Shown here: positions 52,395 through 61,822 of the stretch, piece after piece
How the letters are laid out: the number at the start of each line of letters is the position of its first letter
How positions within the stretch are numbered: the first letter of the stretch is position 1
Assembly (NCBI GenBank): GCA_026390595.1
Contig: JAPLFQ010000021.1
Location: 1-64,000, forward strand
From: Ignavibacteriales bacterium
GTDB lineage: Bacteria > Bacteroidota > Ignavibacteria > UBA10030
DNA: 64,000 nucleotides
Direction of reading: 5' to 3'
Position numbers and translations under genes: made by a program
The notes under the pieces: generated by a model
Databases searched by the model: none
Told to the model about the DNA's origin: nothing
What the model saw: only the letters and a program-made list of their open reading frames with translations

Positions 52395-52916
52395 ATGCGA
52401 AAAATCAGTGCACTTGTAGACCATGAAATTGTGTGGCAGCAGCTCCAGGGCTTCAAATCCGAGTTCGAACTGCGCTTCGGTGACGACCTTGTTGGGACCA
52501 TGAAGCTCCCCAAGATGCTCAGCTCCGCCGCGGTGTTTCACTGCGAGGAAGGAAACTGGACGATTGAGAGAGTCGGATTTCTCAGTTCGAAAACAGTCGT
52601 ACGGAATGCGGCCTCGGGGGCAGAAATTGCGACGTATGTTGCGCGTGCGTGGAAAGGGGGAGGAATTCTCGAACTTTCGGAAGGACGCAAGCTGGAGCTC
52701 CGAATAAATATGTGGAGAAGCACGTTTGAATGGTACACGGATGCAGGTGAATCACTCGTGCATATGAAGGGGCGGGGATTCCTGAAGTACTTCGTCGACG
52801 TCAAGATGAACCGGGCGGCCCTGAAATGGCCTGAACTCCCATGGCTGGTGGCGCTTATGTTCTATCAGATGATCATGATGCGGAGAGACACGGCGACACA
52901 TTCGGCCGTACATTGA
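52395..52916 (+). CDS. Unknown protein, paralogue of the preceding gene
   Basis: 173 residues with ATG 52395 preceded by GAGGAAA. Predicted beta-rich (FELRFGDDLVGTMKL, NWTIERVGFLSSKTVVRNAASGAEIATYVA, GILELSEGRKLELRINMWRSTFEWYTDAGESLVHMKG), then an ELPWLVALMFYQMIMMRR hydrophobic end. Layout and several blocks match the protein encoded at 51687, so the two arose by duplication. No function is known to me. The hydrophobic end could dock at a membrane. Confidence 0.8.
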   Translation: MRKISALVDHEIVWQQLQGFKSEFELRFGDDLVGTMKLPKMLSSAAVFHCEEGNWTIERVGFLSSKTVVRNAASGAEIATYVARAWKGGGILELSEGRKLELRINMWRSTFEWYTDAGESLVHMKGRGFLKYFVDVKMNRAALKWPELPWLVALMFYQMIMMRRDTATHSAVH

Positions 52917-52986
52917 AAGACATGTAATTGTCGATCGGCGATTGCAGATTGTCGAATGGGTGAGTTCAGTTGGCCTGAAAAAACCG

Positions 52987-54153
52987 TCAGGCTTGAAGCA
53001 CTTTCTGGGAAGCGGCGAGGGCTGCTCCCGATTCGAACTTATAGCCAGCCCGCTTCAATCCGCTTTCGATCGCACCAACCGTTGCGAGGATGTCTGCAGC
53101 CGTCACGGCTCCCATATGGCCGACACGGAAGTATTGATCCCGGATGGCAGGATGCAGCCCACCGGCCACGATAACACCCGCCTCATCGATGTACTTCAAC
53201 ACCCCTTTGTCGACTCCCTGAGGATAGTAGACGGCGCTCAGAGTTGTGGCAAGGAGATCTGTTCTCACGGGAAGCTGCTTCAATCCCAAGGCACCAATAC
53301 CGGCTTTGAACGCATCACTCAGTTTGCGATGCCTGGAAAATCGAACGTCCATTCCTTCTGACACAATCCCCTGCAGACTGACGTTGAGTGCCCACACCAG
53401 GTTCACAGCAGGCGTCGCGAAGTAGCTCGGCTTTCGCCCTTCATACGATTGCATGATCGGCAACCATTCCGTCCAGTCGGAGTAGAAGCTTCCGACCGGC
53501 GTTGTGCGCTTCCGGAATGCCTCCATCGCGCGCGGTCCTGCAACCACGATGGCAAGTCCCGGCGGTACACCAATCGCCTTCTGCGACGCTGTCAATGCGA
53601 TGTCAATCCCCCACTCATCCTGACGCATCTCCTCCCCCGCCGTCGCGCACACTCCGTCAACGATGACGAGAGCGCCATGCTTGCGTCCAAGTGCCGACAG
53701 ATCTTTCACGCTTGTCGCCACCGCCGTGGAGGTATCGACGTGAGTAATCGTCATCACTTTCGGCTTGATGGTTTGCAGCGCTGCTTTGACCTCACTCAAT
53801 GACGGGGCGTCCCCGACCGTCAGGGCGTGCACGTGTGTGACATGTGCACCATACCGCTCGAGAACCTTTCCAAACCGATCGCTGAAGTACCCCGAGTTGA
53901 CGACGAGAGCTCGGTCGCCGCGTTCGATAACGTTCGCGGCTGCCATATCCATTGCCAGCGTTCCGGACCCTGGCACCACGAACGGCTGACCCGAAGGAGA
54001 AAGGAAGACCTTCCGGAGATTCTCGAGCGCCTGACCGAAAACCTCGATGAAGTTTGCGGCGACGTGACTGGTGGTAGGCATTCCCATCGCGCGCAAGACA
54101 TCTGGCGTGAATTCGATGGGTCCGGGAATCATCAGGAGCTTTCGGTTCTTCAT
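52987..54153 (-). CDS. Class V aminotransferase (alanine-glyoxylate/serine-pyruvate type)
   Basis: 388 residues. The opening LLMIPGPIEFTPDVLRAMGMPTTSH, the PLP-site segment VVDGVCATAGEEMRQDEWGIDIALTASQKAIGVPPGLA (Lys in ASQKA as Schiff base, about residue 190) and the C-terminal FRVGHMGAVTAADIL fit the alanine-glyoxylate/serine-pyruvate aminotransferase group of fold type I. The enzyme transfers an amino group between alanine or serine and glyoxylate or a related keto acid in the cytoplasm. Substrate choice is not readable. Confidence 0.93.
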   Translation of the reverse strand: MKNRKLLMIPGPIEFTPDVLRAMGMPTTSHVAANFIEVFGQALENLRKVFLSPSGQPFVVPGSGTLAMDMAAANVIERGDRALVVNSGYFSDRFGKVLERYGAHVTHVHALTVGDAPSLSEVKAALQTIKPKVMTITHVDTSTAVATSVKDLSALGRKHGALVIVDGVCATAGEEMRQDEWGIDIALTASQKAIGVPPGLAIVVAGPRAMEAFRKRTTPVGSFYSDWTEWLPIMQSYEGRKPSYFATPAVNLVWALNVSLQGIVSEGMDVRFSRHRKLSDAFKAGIGALGLKQLPVRTDLLATTLSAVYYPQGVDKGVLKYIDEAGVIVAGGLHPAIRDQYFRVGHMGAVTAADILATVGAIESGLKRAGYKFESGAALAASQKVLQA

Positions 54154-54493
54154 TGTGCGATCCTCATTCTAAGTTCAGATTCGGCTCAAGGTAAAGACTC
54201 TTTTTGTGTTCGGCAACCACAGAGGAGATGAACATCAATCAGGAGAAGATACGTAAAAGTATTGAAAAAGCAGTTCTGTTGGTGAGCGGGGGGATTGAAT
54301 TCCGTCGGGACCCATGTCAGTTGAGACAGCGTGTTGACTGACAGTCGGGCTCAATTGTCGCGGGTTTGAAACTGTGAGGAAAAAAAAGCGCCGGGGATTG
54401 CCCGGCGCTTCGCTCGAAATTCATGTTGCTCGGCTTGACATCCCCGCCGGCCGTCGTGGAACTACGATGGCCGGCAGGAGGGCCGAAAGCGGT
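54154..54493. other. Intergenic region with thioredoxin terminator
   Basis: It holds the aminotransferase promoter and, at its right end, the terminator of the thioredoxin gene. Nothing else was recognised. Confidence 0.4.
54381..54410 (-). terminator. Terminator of the thioredoxin gene
   Basis: AAGCGCCGGG and CCCGGCGCTT form a 10-bp stem with a 5-base loop; on the minus strand a run of T follows. It lies about 85 bp after the thioredoxin stop codon. Confidence 0.85.
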
Positions 54494-54856
54494 TTAGTTG
54501 ACTCCGGTGAGCAGTTCTTTGTCGATTGCTTCCTTCATGGCGTTTTTCGGAATGGCACCGACCGCCATCTTCGGCTGACCGGACTTCGGCACAAAGAGGA
54601 GCGATGGGATGCTGCGTATGCCGAATGCACCGGCAAGTTCCTGCTCCTCATCCGTGTTGATCTTATAGAAGTTGACTTTACCGGCATATTCTTTGGAGAG
54701 CTCGTCGATGACGGGACCTACGGCGCGACACGGACCGCACCACGGCGCCCAGAAGTCGATGACGCAAGGAAGTTCGCCTTCATACTTCCACTCGGGGTTG
54801 TTTTCAAAGTCGAACACTTTTTCGACGAACGTCTGTTTTGTGAGATTCTCTGCCAT
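54494..54856 (-). CDS. Thioredoxin
   Basis: 120 residues from ATG 54856; the longer open frame upstream is not supported by a ribosome site. The active site is FWAPWCGPCRAVGP (WCGPC, about residues 38-42), and the conserved cis-Pro segment is IRSIPSLLFVPKSG. No signal peptide, so it is a cytoplasmic dithiol-disulphide oxidoreductase. It is slightly longer than E. coli TrxA at the N-terminus (FDFENNPEWKYEGELP). The M1 peptidase gene lies 190 bp upstream on the same strand. Confidence 0.94.
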   Translation of the reverse strand: MAENLTKQTFVEKVFDFENNPEWKYEGELPCVIDFWAPWCGPCRAVGPVIDELSKEYAGKVNFYKINTDEEQELAGAFGIRSIPSLLFVPKSGQPKMAVGAIPKNAMKEAIDKELLTGVN

Positions 54857-55046
54857 AATTTGCTCCGAACAGTTTGATGGTTGTTTTGGTGTTTCAATTC
54901 CGATTTGGTCTTGTTCCGACCATGCTGCAAATGTGATGCGGGAATTCCAAGAAGGATTCGGATTATCAAAAAAGGCGAATAAACATGGGCAGAATTGGGC
55001 TTTTCCATAGCGCAAGACGACAACAACCGGACTGATTCTCCGGGGT

Positions 55047-56687
55047 CTAGTTCGATTTGATTGATGCGAGGAGAGCAACCTGAGGATCGAACACCAGTTT
55101 CAGCGGCTTCGATTCAAGGATGAGCGGAAGCTGGATCCGTGCGGATTCCAGGGCCGGAACATCTATGGACACGATGTGGACCTTGCCTTCATGGGAATGC
55201 ACTTCAAGAGCCAACGGGAACCTGTACGCAGAAGCGCTTTGTCTCTGGGAGATGTCCACGGTAACACGATGCAGCGCTTCATCGTACGACCAAGCAGTCC
55301 TCAGTTCGGGAAGTCCGGGTCTGCGGAGCCATTGATCGAAAAACCATCGAAGCTTCGAACGGGAGACCTGCTCAAAAGACTCGCACAGATCATCGGTCGT
55401 CGCCGTGCCGTGACGGTGGTGATCATAGTATGTTCTGATTCCCGCGAAGAAGAGACTATCCCCAAGCATCGAGCGCATCATATGCAGGACCCAGGCGCCC
55501 TTCTGGTAGCTGTTTGAATTCAGAAGCTGCATGAGATTTGCCTGCAGCGTGTCGATGACAGGGTGGTTGTAGGTCACTTTTGAATCGATGATCTCATTCC
55601 GCAGTCTGATCATCCCCTTCCGGAATGCATCCGTACCCTCGCTCTTTTGTACCCACAGCTGCTCGAAATACGACGCGAAGCCTTCCGAAAGCCAGAGATG
55701 TCCCCAACTGCGCGGCGTCACCGCATCGCCGAACCACTGATGAGCCGTCTCGTGTGCGATGATGCCGGTGTTGGTGCTCCGGCTCTCGAAGAGATCGTTC
55801 GCGTAAAAGATCGCGCTCGCGTTTTCCATTCCGCCGTACCGCGTGAAACTCTGCACATGCGCCAGCTTTTCGAACGGAAACGGCGCTACTGTGCGGGAAT
55901 AGTACTCGACAATCTCTCCCGCTTTCTTGAACGGCCCCGGCGGATAGTCCGCCAACTCCGGGACAACAAAAACCGACTGTCTGACACCCGGGGGGAACTC
56001 ACTGAGACCCCGGGCGGTCAAACCGAGGTCGTACGCGACAAGCGGCCCAGCTGCTATCACCATGAGATACGGAGGAATCGGCCGAGTCGTGGTCCACGTG
56101 GTGGATGTTTGACTCGCTACGCCGGATTTGAGAGGAAGCGTTTTTTGTTCGACCAATGTTCCGTTGGCGACGACGGTACGATTGCTGGGCGCTACGATAG
56201 TCCACGTCACGGTGGCCTTGTCGCCGGGCTGGTCGACAGTCGGAAGCCAGCACCTGGCCCGCGTCGGCCAATTGTCGCCAAACGCATACCAGCGCCCCTT
56301 CTCATCGGTGTGGATGATCAGTCCATCCTTCACCTCGCCGCCATACCGGACCGCGATGAGCAGTGTATCCGGCGAAGAATCCCGGGATGGGATCAAAGGG
56401 ATGTCCAACAAGCCAGGCCTTCGTTCAAATCCGACCGGCTTCTGGTTCACCCACACGGTGTCGACACGCAAGCCGACGAGGTCAAGCATGAGATGATCGA
56501 CAGGCAGTGTTCGACGGACGGTGAGACGGGCGAGCCCTTCGATGTGGCGGCCCTCCTCAGGAAGTAACAGAGAGAATTCATAGTGGAGCACGTCCATGCC
56601 CGGTTGGAGCGGGCGCTCCTGTGCCGTCAACCTTGTCGTAGAAGCAAATGCGGCAAGGAGAAGCAGGAAGAAAGACCGGGTCGTCAT
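55047..56687 (-). CDS. M1-family metallopeptidase, exported
   Basis: 546 residues with a signal peptide (FFLLLLAAFASTTRLTAQ). The N-terminal beta domain is followed by the catalytic domain with the exopeptidase-type RYGGMENASAIFY and the zinc motif HETAHQWFGDAVTPRSWGHLWLSEGFASYFE (H-E-x-x-H plus a Glu 18 residues later, about residues 315-345). Gluzincins of this type cut N-terminal residues from peptides. Its length lacks the large C-terminal domain of PepN, as in many bacterial short M1 enzymes. It lies 11 bp after an M28 peptidase gene, suggesting a shared role in extracellular or periplasmic peptide breakdown. Confidence 0.95.
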   Translation of the reverse strand: MTTRSFFLLLLAAFASTTRLTAQERPLQPGMDVLHYEFSLLLPEEGRHIEGLARLTVRRTLPVDHLMLDLVGLRVDTVWVNQKPVGFERRPGLLDIPLIPSRDSSPDTLLIAVRYGGEVKDGLIIHTDEKGRWYAFGDNWPTRARCWLPTVDQPGDKATVTWTIVAPSNRTVVANGTLVEQKTLPLKSGVASQTSTTWTTTRPIPPYLMVIAAGPLVAYDLGLTARGLSEFPPGVRQSVFVVPELADYPPGPFKKAGEIVEYYSRTVAPFPFEKLAHVQSFTRYGGMENASAIFYANDLFESRSTNTGIIAHETAHQWFGDAVTPRSWGHLWLSEGFASYFEQLWVQKSEGTDAFRKGMIRLRNEIIDSKVTYNHPVIDTLQANLMQLLNSNSYQKGAWVLHMMRSMLGDSLFFAGIRTYYDHHRHGTATTDDLCESFEQVSRSKLRWFFDQWLRRPGLPELRTAWSYDEALHRVTVDISQRQSASAYRFPLALEVHSHEGKVHIVSIDVPALESARIQLPLILESKPLKLVFDPQVALLASIKSN

Positions 56688-56698
56688 CCGTCTCAGCT

Positions 56699-58216
56699 TT
56701 ATTGAATCCGATAGAGTTTTTTACCCGCGGGTTCGTACTTGTCCCCGGGTTTCCAGAACGGCTTCTCTTTCATGTCTGCGATGAGCCGGGCAGAGTGGAC
56801 GTAGGCCTTGCAGAATCTGAGGAAGTAGGAGAAATTGAACGAATCGTCGACCTGATCTTCCGCTTTGTGGTAGTACTTCAAGATTTCATCACCAAACGAT
56901 CGGAAGCCGGCGCTGTATGTAGGCGCCGGAACACCGACGGCTGCGAAGTTCGCATTGTCCGATCTGTCGAACAGATGTTGTTCGGGGACCGGGTCTGCGA
57001 TCGCCGTCAAACCATACCGCTTGGATCCCTCCTGCATGGGACCCTCAGCCGTTGTGCGCTCCAACCCGACCACTGTCACGATCGTCGTGTCATCGAAGCC
57101 GGCGCCGTCGCTGTTCAGGTCGAACACAATATGATCCATCGGGACGGGAGGATTGAGAGACAGATGCCGGCTGCCGAACTCTCCCACTTCCTCTCCCGTG
57201 ACCGCGGCGATGATGACCGAGCGTTTGGGCGGCTGGATAGAAAACGCCTGCGCTGCCTCAATGAGGGCAACGATTCCCATTGCGTTGTCGCGCGCACCGT
57301 TGAAGATCGTGTCCGCCGACGAGCTCCTCCCTTTGCCCGTCCCTATGTGATCGTAGTGAGCGGTGAGGAGAACGTACTCGTCGCGGAGTTTTGGATCGGA
57401 GCCCCTAACGAAGCCGATCACATTGCGAGCCTGAATAGGTTCACGCCGAATCCCTCCTGATTGGATAGAGACAGGCCCTTTGCCCTGAGCCTGCAGCTTC
57501 GCACCGATAGCGAAGGATGTATCTTCAATCATGAAATGCGGAAGATCCGGTCCGGCTGCGCCGAGTTCCATGCCCGGCCGGCTCAGAAACGAAGCCAGTC
57601 CACGCCAGGCGAACGTTCCTTTATAAAGCTCGATGAATGCGACGGCCCCATGATCTGCAGCGAATTTCCGTTTCGTCGCCGAGAGCTCGAGTGCCGCCAT
57701 GGGGTTGAGGTCCGCCTTCGATCCGAATCTGGCGACGACCGTTTTCCCTTTGGCATCGATCCCCTTGTAGTCATCGATTTTCGCTGCCGGATCGATCAAC
57801 CCGTAACCGACGAAGATGTATTCCCCTTTCCACTCCAGAGGGGCACCACTCCGCGTTGCCATCTTCTTCCCCTGCAGAAGCGTATCGCCGAGAAGGACGA
57901 GTTGGCCGCTCGCCGAAGGAACGCGGCGCTGCAGCGGCACTGACTGGAAATAACCTTCCATACCTGGAAACACTTCGAGACCCCACGCACGGAACTGCTC
58001 TGCGATGTAGCGGGCAGCGACATCGATGCCGGGCGATCCGGTCATGCGCCCCATGAGCTCATCCGAGGCGAGGAAACGGAGATGGGCGGCTGCGTCCTGC
58101 TGGCGCAACTGATCTTCCGGGTACTGGACATTTTTCTGAGCCACGCAAAGCGAGGCGTAGACGACAACGGAGACAAACACAAGAATGGGGCGAGACAATC
58201 GCGTGATGGCAGCCAT
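56699..58216 (-). CDS. M28-family metallopeptidase, exported
   Basis: 505 residues from ATG 58216 with a signal peptide (RPILVFVSVVVYASLCVAQ). Residues 120-260 form a PA-like insert (YIFVGYGLIDPAAKIDDYKGIDAKGKTVVARFG). The M28 zinc domain has VLLTAHYDHIG, FNGARDNAMGIVALIEAA, AVTGEEVGEFGSRH and VFDLNSDGAG, the usual His/Asp/Glu ligands. It is an aminopeptidase or carboxypeptidase acting outside the cytoplasm. The longer open frame overlaps the next gene and is not supported. Confidence 0.94.
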   Translation of the reverse strand: MAAITRLSRPILVFVSVVVYASLCVAQKNVQYPEDQLRQQDAAAHLRFLASDELMGRMTGSPGIDVAARYIAEQFRAWGLEVFPGMEGYFQSVPLQRRVPSASGQLVLLGDTLLQGKKMATRSGAPLEWKGEYIFVGYGLIDPAAKIDDYKGIDAKGKTVVARFGSKADLNPMAALELSATKRKFAADHGAVAFIELYKGTFAWRGLASFLSRPGMELGAAGPDLPHFMIEDTSFAIGAKLQAQGKGPVSIQSGGIRREPIQARNVIGFVRGSDPKLRDEYVLLTAHYDHIGTGKGRSSSADTIFNGARDNAMGIVALIEAAQAFSIQPPKRSVIIAAVTGEEVGEFGSRHLSLNPPVPMDHIVFDLNSDGAGFDDTTIVTVVGLERTTAEGPMQEGSKRYGLTAIADPVPEQHLFDRSDNANFAAVGVPAPTYSAGFRSFGDEILKYYHKAEDQVDDSFNFSYFLRFCKAYVHSARLIADMKEKPFWKPGDKYEPAGKKLYRIQ

Positions 58217-58293
58217 CAGAAAACCACCTTTCTGTAGAATGAATGAGGTTCGAGACGTTCGATGTCCCGACGCATGTTCACAATCATGGATCT

Positions 58294-59184
58294 TCAACGA
58301 AGGAAGAGAATCGCTACTCCCCCCACCGCAACGACGGCTCCAGCGAGCGCACGCCAGGAGACTTTCTCTTTCAAGACGTATTTTACGAGAGGGAGCATAA
58401 GAATCGGTACTGTCGCCATAAGCGTGGCCGCTATTCCCACTGTCGTATACGTCACGGCAACGAGACTCAGCGTGATGCCCAGGAACGGTCCGAGGAACGA
58501 ACCGAGTATGGTCAGCCAGAGCGCGCGGCGATCTTTCGTATAGATCTCTATTGAATTGCTGTACTCACCGGCCAGCCGGGCGAGCGGGAAAATGATGATG
58601 ACGGCGGACGAGATCCTGATCAGGGATGCGACAAAACCATTGACAGGTCCTTCGTTAAACGCCATCTTCGCCAGGACAAGGGCCGCACCCTGCCCCGCGG
58701 CGGCAATGAATCCGTAGAGGATTCCCAGCGCGTGCGTTCTCCGAGTTCCTCTGACGGCTTCACGCCGTTCAAGGACAACGACCGCGATACCCAGCAGCGT
58801 CACTCCCATGCCAATCGCACCCATCGATCCGAGCACTTCGCCGAGAAGCACATACGCAAGGAGAGCGCTTATCGCCGGGGCAAAGGACATGATGAGCATG
58901 CCACTCCGCGCTCCGATATTCTCGTACGCCTTGAAAAGGTAGGTGTCACCGATGACCAGGCCGATGATTCCGCTGATTGCCAGGTTCCGGAGCTGGGACG
59001 AGGAGAGATGAATTTCGACACCGGCGAGTATGACGGTGACAAACAAGAGAAGAGCCGCCATGAGGAGACGAGTGACATTGAGCCGGATTGGGCCGACCCT
59101 CAGGGTTGCCGCAGAAAATGCAAGCGCGCTGCCGGACCAGCAACACGCAGTCAGCAGCGCGCACATTTCGCCGATATAGCTCAT
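58294..59184 (-). CDS. EamA/DMT-family transporter
   Basis: 296 residues with about ten hydrophobic helices in two five-helix EamA repeats. The first repeat has ISGIIGLVIGDTYLFKAYENIGARSGMLIMSFAPAISALLAYVLLGEVLGSMGAIGMGVTLLGIAVVVLE. The second has VTYTTVGIAATLMATVPILMLPLVKYVLKEKVSWRALAGAVVAVGGVAILFL. These inner-membrane carriers move metabolites such as amino acids; the substrate is unknown. It is on the same strand as the peptidases downstream. Confidence 0.93.
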   Translation of the reverse strand: MSYIGEMCALLTACCWSGSALAFSAATLRVGPIRLNVTRLLMAALLLFVTVILAGVEIHLSSSQLRNLAISGIIGLVIGDTYLFKAYENIGARSGMLIMSFAPAISALLAYVLLGEVLGSMGAIGMGVTLLGIAVVVLERREAVRGTRRTHALGILYGFIAAAGQGAALVLAKMAFNEGPVNGFVASLIRISSAVIIIFPLARLAGEYSNSIEIYTKDRRALWLTILGSFLGPFLGITLSLVAVTYTTVGIAATLMATVPILMLPLVKYVLKEKVSWRALAGAVVAVGGVAILFLR

Positions 59185-59230
59185 TCTCTCCTGTCCACCC
59201 GTCGATCAAAAGAAAATGAACGCACCATAC

Positions 59231-59689
59231 TTAGACTCCTTCCGTGCCTGAAAACAGAGATTGAAGGTTGAGAGACCCTGTCTTCGATTTGCTTGCCAGG
59301 GTCACGTACCTCCTTGCAAGGGAGTCCTTTCCCGCACCAAGCACTGTTGCGACAAGTCCCAGAGCTTCGCCGTACTCCGCAGGAGGAAGCACCTTGAGGA
59401 CACGAGTCCAGATGGCTTCTTCGAGGACGTTGAACGCAGTTTGTACCTCCGAGAGATCGTATCCTGCGGCGAAGCGTTCCTGCGCGATGGTCTCAGCATG
59501 GGCAATCATCGGACCAAGGTTGCGTTCTTTGACTCCACGCGTGGTCAGGACCAGGAGCGCTTTCAGGCGCTGGTGGGTGTGTTCCTTCCCAGCTCGTTCA
59601 TAATTCTTCAGATGCGTTCTCTCGACCGCCTCCATTGCCGCGGCGAGGATTTCATCAGAAGAGTCGTGCAAAAGTGATACAATTTCCAT
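59231..59689 (-). CDS. RsbR N-terminal-type (RsbRD_N) helical sensor protein
   Basis: 152 residues, almost all helical: LLHDSSDEILAAAMEAVERTHLKNYERAG, LKALLVLTTRGVKERNLGPMIAHAETIAQERFAAGYDLSEVQTAFNVLEEAIW. The word order matches the N-terminal domain of RsbR-type stressosome proteins (R-F-A-A-G-Y-D-L-x-E-V-Q-x-A-F-N), here without the STAS domain. It may sense a signal and bind a partner. It lies alone between unrelated genes. Confidence 0.75.
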   Translation of the reverse strand: MEIVSLLHDSSDEILAAAMEAVERTHLKNYERAGKEHTHQRLKALLVLTTRGVKERNLGPMIAHAETIAQERFAAGYDLSEVQTAFNVLEEAIWTRVLKVLPPAEYGEALGLVATVLGAGKDSLARRYVTLASKSKTGSLNLQSLFSGTEGV

Positions 59690-59716
59690 ACGTCAGCTCC
59701 GGCGTCCATCGTGCGT

Positions 59717-60871
59717 CTATTTTACTTCAAGGTAATCCCGATCCGGCAGTTTAGGAAACGGGGCGTGTGGTTCGGTCTGGTACCAGAACGCCACCGAAGC
59801 TATGTCATCCATCAGCGGGAGATACCGTCCTTCGGATCTCCAACCAAGAGCCTGAATGTTGATCTTGAGGTCCTTTTCAAACCGGACGGGATCCATGATA
59901 TGCCATCGGTAGAGTCCGAACCGCTGCTGTGAATTGTACACACCATCGGGCCTGATGACCTGCGCCAGACCGCTATACGGCGTCGTGAATTCCTGGTACT
60001 GGTGCGTCGTCTGGTTTTCGAAATTGTACGAGCCGCAGAAATAATCCTCAGTGCCCGTCCCGCAAATGGTCGGGAATTCGGTGTCACCGTCGAGGAAGAA
60101 CTTTATCTCCCCTTCGCCCCACCATCCGTTGTTGTTCACGCCCCAGGCAAGGTATGTGCCGACGTACTGTCCCCACCCTTTCACTCCGTCCAGGATTGTG
60201 TAGATGGACTTGTACGGAAGCGGGTTGACTCTTCGGAACTGGGAATGGAAATAGGCAAGATCCGGCGGGATATCTGTAAGGGTATAGTCGATCTGGTAAT
60301 ACAGCGTCATGTCGTTCTCGCCGATATTCTCCATCGTAATCCGGCACGATTTCCGGAATGGCATTTCCCAGTAGCAATTGAATGCACTGCCGGGGTTGAC
60401 GGCAACCGGCAGAGAGGTGATGTGTGAGTACGTGCCCCAGCCATTTGCGAAGAAATCGCCCACAGGCACTTCCACCGACGGATCTTTTTCGCCATCCCAA
60501 TATACGCGCAGGATCGAATAACGCCAGGTTCCCGTTGGCGTCATCCAGATGTGTTGAATGGCCCCGGGGCCGTCGATTTCTGCCAGCGTGTATGTGCTTC
60601 GCTTTTCGATTTTGATTGAGGGCGAAATCTTCCACCCCTTCCCGAGATCCCGTGCGGCCTTCTCGCCCGTGCCGCTCGTTGCTTTTCCCGCTTCACCTTT
60701 CTCGCCTGTGAAGTTTTCCGGCGAAATTGATCGGGTCTTCGCTTTGGAGAGTCGCGACAAGTTGCCCAGACCCAAATTGAGTCCATTGTACGATGTTCCC
60801 TGTGCGTCGAGTTCGTGAGCCATAAAGCCTCCAGCCAGTAAGAGACAGAGAATTCGGATGGTTCGATTCAT
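59717..60871 (-). CDS. DUF2961/GH172-like protein, exported
   Basis: 384 residues from ATG 60871, preceded by AAGGAGG. A signal peptide (ILCLLLAGGFMAHELDAQG) comes first. Recognisable blocks are GPGAIQHIWMTPTGTWRYSILRVYWDGEKDPSVEVPVGDFFANGWGTY, LPVAVNPGSAFNCYWEMPFRKSCRITMENIG and FPTICGTGTEDYFCGSYNFENQTTHQYQEFTTPYSGLAQV. These are typical of DUF2961 proteins, now glycoside hydrolase family 172 (difructose dianhydride-forming and alpha-fructofuranosidase activities are known). It probably acts on a glycan outside the cell. Confidence 0.9.
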   Translation of the reverse strand: MNRTIRILCLLLAGGFMAHELDAQGTSYNGLNLGLGNLSRLSKAKTRSISPENFTGEKGEAGKATSGTGEKAARDLGKGWKISPSIKIEKRSTYTLAEIDGPGAIQHIWMTPTGTWRYSILRVYWDGEKDPSVEVPVGDFFANGWGTYSHITSLPVAVNPGSAFNCYWEMPFRKSCRITMENIGENDMTLYYQIDYTLTDIPPDLAYFHSQFRRVNPLPYKSIYTILDGVKGWGQYVGTYLAWGVNNNGWWGEGEIKFFLDGDTEFPTICGTGTEDYFCGSYNFENQTTHQYQEFTTPYSGLAQVIRPDGVYNSQQRFGLYRWHIMDPVRFEKDLKINIQALGWRSEGRYLPLMDDIASVAFWYQTEPHAPFPKLPDRDYLEVK

Positions 60872-60988
60872 GGGGAAGACCTCCTTATGACGTGAGATGT
60901 GCTTCTCATGGAAGGATGGATCTGAACGAAGGTAGCGGATATGTCTCACATTATCAAGACGAGCGGGTTGTGCTGCCCGCGAATGGAA

Positions 60989-61011
60989 AAGCCCTCTGGC
61001 ATAGAGGGCTT
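60989..61011 (-). terminator. Terminator of the carbonic anhydrase gene
   Basis: AAGCCCTCT and AGAGGGCTT form a 9-bp stem with a 5-base loop, about 55 bp after the carbonic anhydrase stop on the minus strand, with a short T run following. Confidence 0.75.
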
Positions 61012-61064
61012 GAAGGAATGAGCGATGTCAAAGCACCAACTCCATGAAGGAGATGCAGGAAATA

Positions 61065-61628
61065 CTACAGCAGGCCGCCGCTGACCGTGTCTTCCCGGAT
61101 CAAGTACAATCGGTTGTCTTCCACACGGTACATGAGCGGGGCAACCAGAATTTTCGGGTACCGCAGACGAAGTCGTTTGACCTCGCTAAGGATGAAGTCA
61201 GCTTCATTGCCAATCTCGAACATTGGCGCGAAATGATGGAAATGCTCTTCTGCAGCCTGAGCTTGCCATCCGGCGCTTTGCACAAGGCCGCTGATGAACT
61301 GCTCCTTCCGGCTGATGAGGTTGACCATTCCGCACTGGTTGTGACCAACGAGCGCTATGCAGTGCACATTACCGACAGCGATGGCGTACGATACTTTGAA
61401 TTCGCTGTACCGCAGATTTGCACCGCCGGACCGTATGATGAACGCAAAATTGTCGGGGATGTGAAGATGCTTTCGATTGTCCATGCACATTCCGACGAGC
61501 AACTGCGCAGCTGCGTAGATTTCATGCGCGCGATCAAGGTTATGGTATTCGAGCAGCAGCCCGATAGGGGTTCCACGGTATTGCGGAGGAATGTCGCTCT
61601 CCGTGGATATCGTCAGAAGTTCATTCAT
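61065..61628 (-). CDS. Beta-carbonic anhydrase-like protein
   Basis: 187 residues. The zinc-binding residues of beta-class enzymes are present: Cys48 and the Asp50-Arg52 pair in GMCMDNR, then His96 and Cys99 in VGHNQCGM. The block IIRSGGANLRYSE corresponds to the usual IxRNAGG segment. It should interconvert CO2 and bicarbonate in the cytoplasm. It is shorter than many beta-CAs, and the C-terminus has a single-domain end (VAPLMYRVEDNRLYLI). Confidence 0.9.
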   Translation of the reverse strand: MNELLTISTESDIPPQYRGTPIGLLLEYHNLDRAHEIYAAAQLLVGMCMDNRKHLHIPDNFAFIIRSGGANLRYSEFKVSYAIAVGNVHCIALVGHNQCGMVNLISRKEQFISGLVQSAGWQAQAAEEHFHHFAPMFEIGNEADFILSEVKRLRLRYPKILVAPLMYRVEDNRLYLIREDTVSGGLL

Positions 61629-61822
61629 TTGGAGGCGACCCTTCTTTCAGTGCAGCGGCTGCAATGCCGGAGGAGACATTTGGTCGAGCGGCAGCGTCAA
61701 CGGTATGACTATCACAGGTTTCTTCTGGTCCAGCCCCAGACCGCCGGCGTCGACCCGTCATGAAAATACCACTCGGGAGAACGTGATGCAAATAGCCGAT
61801 ACTCCCGATCTGATGCGAGATT

